Assembly: GCA_022376515.1 (NCBI GenBank)
Contig: WTXI01000184.1
Span: 1 to 64,000 of the forward strand
Length of the DNA: 64,000 bases
Source: Lactifluus volemus
Lineage: Eukaryota; Basidiomycota; Agaricomycetes; Russulales; Russulaceae
Reading direction: 5' to 3'
Below the pieces are notes generated by a model that saw only the letters and a list, made by a program, of their open reading frames with translations, was not told where the DNA came from and ran no database searches. The position numbers and the translations under genes are program-made. Shown one piece after another: positions 56,525-64,000 of the stretch (positions are counted from its first letter, which is position 1; each line of letters opens with the position of its first letter).

Positions 56525-57413
56525 CATCACAAAAATAAAGTTACTGTTTTACATTCATACTCCCACCCCTCAGGCTCTGAGCAGGAACAGCTGAGTCATG
56601 GGAGCCATGCATGAGCATCTCCAGGGTCTACTAAGAATTAATGAGAAGTTTCAGGCAGAAGCACACACAGTAAAGTGTAGCATTACTTTGAAGGCTCGAG
56701 GCAGCCAGCCCAGTAGTCCAGGAATACACCAAGTTGGAGCCACAGACAGGTGACCTTCATGTATGAGTTCAAGGGCATCCCCGTGACCCTCAACACAATC
56801 ATGCAGCCAGCAGTGTTGATCTGCAGAGAATGCACTGACTGTTCGGAAGTGCTCTTCTATTCTAAGTCAGCCAGGTGTACTTTTGAGTTTCTCTGGAGAT
56901 GCTAATGAAACATCATCCCTGTCCACACGTATCCATCTTAGCATCACTTCTTAACATCGCTTCATACCAATCACTTACATCAGCATCAACAAGGTTCAAT
57001 ATAGTGGCAGGAGTGAAACCCTCAAGATGTAGTACAATGGGTCGAGCTGTTCTTCACTGGGAGAAAGTCAATCATTGGCTGTGGCTAGACACGGTGAGGG
57101 GGTGTTGACGAATGTAGGGTATACAATCACCATATTGTGCTTCATTGTTCAGCTCTTCGTCTTCACGCAGCGACAATTACTCCTGAAAGTGAAAAAACAT
57201 TTATCGCCGAGCGAATTTCCTTCAATGGCGGTTATACACAATTGCTATAACACGTACCTGTGCACCCATCCTAACTTCTCGCAAGAAGTTGAAGATGAAC
57301 TTGGATGGGTACTTTGTTTTCTACTATCTTACAGTGTCGCTCAGAATTTGAGTACGAAATAATATTCTAACCACTCATTAAGTATCTGTCCAATAGGCGT
57401 TGGTAGAAAAAGA

Positions 57414-57945
57414 TTAACTTAATGTGGTTTCTGTCATCTTCATCTGTGCGGGAACGCCGTCTCTCCGGACCGTTTCAAACCCCTTGGCATCAAACCAGTG
57501 TCGTTCGTATTTAGTATTTGAAACCGACATATTATTTCTGGAGTTCGCCAAGAAGGCGCAAGGCAACTTGAAATAGACCTAATGGCATAACAGCGTGCCT
57601 TTAATTTGGTCATGTATGCCAATGACATACAAGCGAACGAACCTTCTCAAACTTCAGCTTGATAGGAATGTATCGTGACGGCGTCAGATGTGTCATGGCC
57701 ACGGAACGCTTGACGTGTTCCGACTTAGATAGATTGCTTGAAGTACTGGGTATAAACGTCGAGATTATGACCCCCACGCATTTTCTCAAGGGTTTCTCTA
57801 CCGCTTTGAAAGATGCTGTCCGCGATCTCCACCGCAGGCGTCCTTTCGAGTTCATGAGAACGTTGCACTCGTGTACCGCATGTTACAATGACGATTTACC
57901 TTAATCCAAGCTGGTATGTATCGAGCCTCTAAGTCAGGTCTGAGA
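57414..57945 (-). pseudogene. Relic of DNA polymerase zeta catalytic subunit (REV3), palm region
   Basis: Minus-strand pieces in order: RYTSATFS, then in a shifted frame TPAVEIADSIFQSGRETLEK, then PIKLKFEK|VYFKLPCAFLA, then FDAKGFETVRRDGVPAQ and a stop. This is the family-B polymerase succession 'YTSATFSGRMPCxEIADSI-GRETLEK...NPxPIKLKFEKVYLP...DAKGIETVRRDGxPA', specific to Rev3/delta-type enzymes. The catalytic YGDTDS motif that should follow GRETLEK is missing and at least two frame changes occur, so it is a non-functional fragment. No upstream or downstream REV3 exons were found in the window. Confidence 0.7.
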
Positions 57946-58342
57946 AATAATTCAATTCTCGGCAACATAAGTTCGAACGTGGTCACACTCCCACCTTGTT
58001 GCGAAGGACGCATTTTATAGCATGACCCTCATTTGGAGCAACTGTAGATGCGAGTAAGGCCGATACCCATTACTAGCGCAGGTGTGATGTGGTCATCATG
58101 ACCCAGGAGGGTGATCGGTTGTATGCGGCCACCATTACGAAGGGTAAGGATTGGAAGTCCAACATGACCCGGACGAGAGGACAACTATAAAGAGAGTCGA
58201 ATTGTTCAGGGCATACATTCGATCGCATTTTGCATGTCAACCGTTTGGGAGATGGTTGGTTTAAAAGACCGAGCGCTCGGTGAAAAGGACATCACGTGAG
58301 ATTATTATGCTTGCGTCTTTCTGCCTTGGGCCCTTTTAATCA
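57946..58342. other. Intergenic region upstream of the fructosamine-kinase-like gene
   Basis: About 400 nt. Its left end may still include decayed REV3 neighbourhood; the right end is the presumed promoter. No gene recognised. Confidence 0.35.
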
Positions 58343-59474
58343 ATGGCCATTCCACAGCTTTTACTCAAGGAATTAGAGCGCCTCGAGCCAAGTGCCCAGT
58401 TTAGTGGTGTGCTCCCTCAGATATCGTCTTCATCCGGGAAGTGCTACTATGTCAAGGCGGGCTCCCCGAAGGAAAGAGAGCAATATGTGGGAGAAACCGA
58501 GTCGCTCAAGGCGATGGCATTGGCTGCCCCTGGATTGGTACCATCCCTATTGGCATTCAGGCTCGTCAATGAAAACGGGGAGGAAACAGAGGACAGCGAG
58601 GCTATCCCCGTCTTCGTCTCAGAGTACAAGAACATCACCCCTCTGACGGTGCGGTCCGGTGCGATCTTGGGGTCGAGATTGGCCAAGGAGCTGCATATCC
58701 ATACGAGCTCGAAGGGATACGGGTTCGAGGTGCCCACTTTCTGTGGTGCCACCCGGCTCCGCAACGGCTGGTACGAGACCTGGGAGCAGTGTTTTGATGC
58801 GCTCATTGGCGATTTATTATCTACGCTTTCTGTGAGGGGCGGATACTCGGATCTGTGCAGAAAAGGGCAGCATGTAAGGACAAGGTGAGTTTCCGATCCC
58901 TCCCTGTCTGGTCCTCACACAGATCAACGGTATGTCCCTGTTAGAGTGATCCCCGTTCTCCTTGGGTCATTGCAGATCAAACCTGTACTTCTCCATGGCG
59001 ATTTATGGGTACTTCGTATCCTTCACGCGGCGGTTACGCACTGATGTTGCTACAGAGCGGAAACACGGGGACCGATACGGCTACCGGCCAACCCGTAATT
59101 TATGACCCATCGTCTTTTTATGGACACAACGAGGCAGAGTAAGTTAGGTTTCGAGTAATATCCGTGGCACCTCCGGAGTCATTGGCGACTGAAACTGGAT
59201 ATAATAGTCTCGCCATAGGTCGTATCTTCGGAGGAATTCCACAATCTTTTTTTGACTCGTACCATCAACATATACCTAAAACCCCACCCGCGGAGCAATA
59301 CGAGCTACGGGGAGACCTGTACGGGCTCTTCCATTATCTGAACCATACTGTTCTGTTCGGGGTGAGTAAACAATGATCGAGGTAACTGAAATGACCCATA
59401 ACAAAATCATTCAGGGTGGATATGCAAGCTCGGCGCAGCGGAAGATGGAGAAACTGCTGCGCGCAGTAGGATGA
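58343..59474 (+). CDS. Fructosamine-3-kinase family protein
   Basis: Phosphorylates ketosamine adducts (protein deglycation) or related small molecules. Exon 1, 58343 to about 58885, reads MAIPQLLLKELERLEPSAQF, with a Lys/Glu kinase N-lobe (YVGETESLKAMALAAPGLVP, PVFVSEYKNI). Then TFCGATRLRNGWYETWEQCF follows; this 'G...GWxxxW' is typical of FN3K. Next is LLHGDLWSGNTGT, the HGDxWxxN catalytic loop, followed by VIYDPSSFYGHNEAE (the DP of the Mg2+ site), RIFGGIPQSFFDSY, LYHLLNH-like and YASSAQRKM, stop at 59472. Total about 300 aa, the family size. Introns at about 58885-58944, 59010-59055, 59139-59207 and 59361-59414. Confidence 0.9.
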
Positions 59475-60311
59475 TAGGATTACTGTGTGCCATACTTAGA
59501 TAGGCAGTGAATAAATACAACTTTGTACTAGTAAAGGTCTACTGATGGCTTCAGTTCTCAACCTCAAGCGTTCTGTAAGGGGCGAGATGGGCAGCACGAC
59601 AGAGACAGAACTATAGTCTGACCACCCAGACCACCAAGGAGGGCGGCGTTTCCGAAGTGACAGCGGAAGACATAGTACTAGCTTGGTCGTGTAGTCGAGG
59701 ACCGCGGGGCAACTCATGGTAAGAAAGGTGCAGCAGAACAAGTTGAGAAGTCGTCCTGAATTACATTTGTTGTAGCGATGAAGACCATATTGAGATGCTA
59801 TTAGAAAACCTCACTAGATCCAACTGTGGTTCATTGCAGGGCTTGACATTGAAGGGTGCAAAACTAGGACAGGTGAGGAGGTAACCGAGCGTGGTGTCGA
59901 GGTCCACTGGCAGAGGCCTGAAAGAAAAGGACAACACTAAAGGTGGCTGTACTGTAGAATTACTGACTACTTCAAATCAGACCTGAACGGCAGCACAGCA
60001 GTTTATCTAATGTAAGTAGCACAAACTACGCACAACAAGCATTTTCTTTGGTTGAAGTCACCAAGCCTCGTCATTGTTCGCATGTTCGAAGGAATGCTAT
60101 ATTCGTCGCTACTAGAGAAAGCGGTGTTCCGGTAGCTGACGCGCTTGCTTAAAAAGGCGGGAGATAAATACAACCAAACTTTGGCTTGTTAGCGCAAGTT
60201 AGTGGTGCCGCGTTCTCCGTTCTCTCTCTCAGGGCAGCTCGATCGCTTCTCACGTCAAGGAGGCATCGCGCACGTCGAAGCACCCTTTCTTTTCTGATTC
60301 TTGTCGGGACA
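59475..60311. other. Intergenic region between FN3K-like gene and RPB2
   Basis: About 840 nt. Likely 3' UTR of the kinase gene and the RPB2 promoter/5' UTR. Short frames only; no RNA gene recognised. Confidence 0.4.
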
Positions 60312-63300
60312 ATGAGTGCGGGTACGCGTCGTGTTCAAATCTTTGGACTTGACATACTTCATGTCCTTTTGTTATAGCCGCATCCCCCGTTGAAGAACCA
60401 ATATCCTATGATGACCCGGCTTATGGCGCTGCGTCTGACGCCGATGAGGACAGTGAAGAAATCACGCAAGAAGATTGCTGGACTGTCATATCCAGCTTCT
60501 TCGAAGAGAAAGGACTTGTCCGGCAGCAGCTTGACTCTTTTGATGAATTTGTGCAAAACAGTATGCAGGAGCTGGTCGAGGAGAACGCAGATCTCGTTCT
60601 AGATCAAGCTGACCAGCATACGGGTCATGACTCAGATGTAACGCGTCGCTACGAACTGCATTTTGGACAGATTTACCTCTCTCGACCTACTATCACCGAG
60701 ATGGACGGCTCTGTGGTTCCTGTATTTCCACAAGAGGCGCGTCTGCGTAACTTGACATATTCCGCACCCATATATTTGGAAGTTTTCCGGAAGTTTTCTA
60801 CCGGGCGTGAGGATCCTGATGGCCAACCCGGAGATATGGTTTGGGAGACTGAGTTGGAGGATAGACCACAATTGGAGAACACCAAGGTGTGGATAGGGAA
60901 GGTACGTGATCTTGTCCGGTATAAGAAAGTCACATCCCAACTTTCAATAGCTGCCTATCATGCTCCGCTCAACATTCTGCACGCTATCGGACCTAAGGGA
61001 GAGAGAGCTTTACGATCTGAACGAATGTCCTTATGACTCAGGGGGCTACTTCATCATTAATGGCTCCGAAAAGGTTCTCATCGCGCAGGAGCGCATGGCG
61101 ACCAATCATGTGTATGTTTTCGCCAAAGCGCAACCCTCTCCCATAAATTTCCTTGCGGAGATTCGCTCAGCCGTCGAGAAGGGAGGAAAGACCATTAGCC
61201 AATTCCAGGTCAAAATGTTCCACCGAAACCAAGAAAAGACGGTGCGCTTTGTGTTTTTGCTACTACGTCCGACGTAATACTCAATTCACAATAATAGTCT
61301 GGAAACGTCATGAAAGCGACCATCCCGTATATCAAGGTCGATATCCCTATCTGGGTTGTCTTCAGGGCTTTGGGCGTCATGTCAGATCGTGATATTCTTG
61401 AACATATATGTTACGACATGCAAGACATGCAGATGCTGGAAATGCTCAAGCCTTGTATTGACGATGGCTTTGTAATCCAGGATCGTGACGTACGTCATTT
61501 ACGGATCTTACTCCCCCAATCAGCTAAAGTCCACCTTAGATTGCCCTGGATTTCATCGGCAACCGCGGTACCACAACGGGTCTCTCGAGGGAGCGTCGTA
61601 TTCGGTACGCACAAGAGATTCTACAAAAGGAGATGCTTCCACATGTATCAATGTCCGAGGGATCCGAGTCAAAGAAGGCCTACTTCTTTGGATATATGAT
61701 CCACAGACTTCTTCTAGCTGCTATGGAACGAAGAGAGCTGGACGACCGTGACCACTTCGGGAAGAAGCGGCTAGACCTTGCTGGGCCTCTCTTGGCAAAC
61801 TTGTTCCGGATGCTCTTTAGAAAACTGACGCGTGATGTGTATCGCCATCTGCAGAAGGTTTGTAGCTATGCGTCCTATCTTTTATAGCGCTTAAATGGTA
61901 TACTGCAGTGCGTGGAAACGCACAAGGATTTCAATCTAAATTTGGCAATAAAGCACAATACTATCACAAACGGTCTCAAGTATTCGCTTGCTACCGGAAA
62001 CTGGGGAGACCAGAAGAAGGCCATGTCGGCAAAAGCGGGCGTGTCGCAGGTACTCAACAGGTACACCTATGCATCCACACTGTCGCATCTGCGTCGGTGC
62101 AATACTCCATTAGGCCGCGAGGGAAAGATAGCAAAGCCTCGCCAGCTCCACAACACACATTGGGGTATGGTCTGTCCTGCAGAAACACCGGAAGGCCAAG
62201 CCTGCGGTTTAGTGAAGAACCTGGCGCTAATGGCGACGATCTCTGTCGGATCAATGTCTGGCCCCATCATTGACTTCCTGGAGGAATGGGGTCTTGAATC
62301 CCTTGAAGAGAATGCCCATTCATCGACGATCACGACAAAAGTGTTCGTCAATGGGGTCTGGATGGGCGTTCATCGTGACCCAACCAACCTCATCGAGACA
62401 CTTAAAAAGCTTCGTCGGAAGGATGACGTCCACCCAGAGGTCTCTATAGTACGCGACATTCGGGAGAGGGAGCTTCGCTTGTACACGGATCCAGGACGTG
62501 TTTGCCGGCCTTTGTTCATAGTCGAGTCTCAACAGCTTGTCTTGCAGAAGAAGCACGTGAGGTGGCTTAATCAAGGCTCTACGGACGATGGTGATGATTT
62601 CAAATGGCAACACTTGACCAAATCCGGTGTTATCGAGATGCTGGATGCCGAAGAAGAGGAAACCGTGATGATTTGCATGACCCCAGAAGATTTGGAGACT
62701 CCACGGCTTCAAGGACGAACCCAATCGGGTGACACAAACGATCCTGATTTCGACCCAGCGGCTCGACTTAAGCCCACCCTAGGAAAGAGCGCGCCTCACG
62801 TATGGACACACTGCGAGATTCATCCTAGCATGATCTTGGGGATCTGCGCTAGCATTATTCCGTTCCCTGATCATAACCAGGTACGTTTCCTCATCTTGTT
62901 CTAGCACATGCATTCTAGTGCTAATACGATAACAGTCCCCTCGTAATACGTACCAATCCGCCATGGGCAAGCAAGCCATGGGCATCTATCTAACTAACTT
63001 CCTCGTCCGTATGGATACTATGGCCAATATCCTCTATTATCCCCAAAAGCCGCTCGCCACCACGAGATCTATGGAATATCTCAAATTCCGTGAACTTCCT
63101 GCCGGCCAGAACGCCATTGTGGCCATTTTGTGTTATAGCGGCTACAACCAGGAAGACTCTGTCATCATGAACCAGAGTTCTATCGACCGCGGTTTATTCC
63201 GCTCCATCTATTACCGTAGCTACATGGACTTGGAAAAGCGCAGCGGAGTCACCCCACTAGAGGAGTTCGAGAAGCCAACGCGTGAAACCACGCTCCGCAT

Positions 63301-64000
63301 GAAACATGGAACTTACGACAAGCTCGAAGATGATGGTCTCGTTGCTCCCGGTACTGGTGTGACTGGCGAGGACATCATCATTGGGAAGACTGCGCCCCTA
63401 CCTCCAGAAAATGAAGAACTTGGACAACGAACTCGCACGCATAACCGACGGGACGTCTCTACGCCACTCAAGAGTACGGAAAATGGCATCGTCGATCAGG
63501 TCCTCATCACGACCAATTCTGACGGGCAGAAGTTTGTCAAGATCCGTGTGCGATCAACTCGCATCCCTCAAATTGGAGATAAGTTTGCTTCTCGTCATGG
63601 TCAGAAGGGAACAATCGGCATCACGTATCGCCAGGAGGATATGCCCTTCACTTGTGAGGGCATCACCCCGGATCTCATTATCAATCCACACGCTATCCCT
63701 TCTCGTATGACAATCGGTCACTTGGTTGAATGCTTGCTGTCGAAGCTCGCCACCCTCATTGGGAACGAGGGAGATGCGACGCCATTCACGGATCTCACGG
63801 TTGAATCTGTATCGACGTTCCTTCGGCAACAAGGTTACCAATCACGTGGTCTCGAGGTGATGTACCACGGCCATACCGGCAGAAAGCTTGCGGCACAAGT
63901 CTACCTTGGTCCCACATATTATCAACGCCTGAAACACATGGTAGAAGACAAAATTCACTCTCGGGCACGCGGGCCAGTGCAGATCTTGACGCGACAGCCA
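60312..64000 (+). CDS. RPB2: RNA polymerase II second-largest subunit (3' end beyond window)
   Basis: Forms one side of the Pol II active-site cleft. The first exon is MSAG|, spliced over about 60322-60377 to [17 protein letters not shown]. Conserved blocks: [17 protein letters not shown] (protrusion), [40 protein letters not shown], [40 protein letters not shown] (lobe/fork), [40 protein letters not shown] (active-site acidic pair region), [19 protein letters not shown] and [20 protein letters not shown] (hybrid binding). Ends in-frame at [15 protein letters not shown], so the C-terminal clamp and its zinc site lie past 64000. Frames join through about seven introns. Standard marker near the agaricomycete A mating locus. 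Confidence 0.96.

Larger units (their letters stand above)
53690..57090. other. CpG-depleted block
   Basis: From the first intron of the M3 peptidase to about 57.09 kb CpG is nearly absent. There is no CpG in 54681-55207 and none in 55210-55931, the only one in between being at 55208, while genes on either side are CpG-rich. The 3' part (56385-57090) has no gene; it holds low-complexity sequence and a second copy of the TGGGAAGAATAYTGGGTGT motif. Confidence 0.8.

Overview
The window is nuclear DNA of a basidiomycete fungus, almost certainly an agaricomycete. Genes lie on both strands, are split by many 45-70 nt GT-AG introns (often with a CTNAC-like branch point), and encode standard eukaryotic proteins. 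No bacterial operons, CRISPR arrays or convincing tRNA/rRNA genes were seen. ORFs broken into pieces mostly join into single genes once these introns are removed; splice sites given here are read from the sequence and protein-family fit, not from transcripts.

The key recognition is the gene order. Glycine dehydrogenase, SEC61-gamma, mitochondrial intermediate peptidase (MIP), a divergent homeodomain-type pair, the beta-flanking gene, glycogenin, a YPL109C-like ABC1 kinase and RPB2 are the classical neighbours of the agaricomycete A mating-type (HD) locus. The mating locus itself is about 37.7-41.9 kb.

Layout. 0-14 kb: two copies of a CoA-dependent acyltransferase-like gene (HxxxDG motif) flanking an SLC35C1-type nucleotide-sugar transporter; a decayed non-LTR retroelement tail; an RSC9/ARID2-like chromatin remodeller subunit; an ARMH3/DUF1741 protein followed by a decayed duplicate of its own 3' half. 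14.5-31 kb: glycine decarboxylase P protein, a 7-TM membrane protein, SEC61-gamma and a PPR protein head to head, COG1, TMEM115-like, FAM32A-like and a WHIM/WSD chromatin protein. 31-35 kb: a gene-poor, CpG-depleted block with large hairpin-forming inverted repeats. 35-44.5 kb: MIP, HD1, putative HD2, beta-flanking gene and a small unknown gene. 44.7-52.4 kb: an alanine-rich LEA-like protein, glycogenin and the ABC1 kinase. 53.4-58 kb: a thimet-oligopeptidase-like M3 peptidase lying in a second, extremely CpG-poor block, then a relic of DNA polymerase zeta (REV3). 58.3-64 kb: fructosamine-3-kinase family protein and RPB2, which runs off the right edge.

The most unusual features are: (i) the mating-type pair looks atypical, with the invariant homeodomain Asn replaced in HD1 and no canonical homeodomain visible in its partner; (ii) two sharply bounded CpG-poor blocks, one essentially CpG-free for more than 1.2 kb although it still encodes a readable peptidase; (iii) a tandem array of phase-1 exon-intron units in the beta-flanking gene; (iv) several local duplications and relics (acyltransferase, ARMH3 half, REV3, retroelement).
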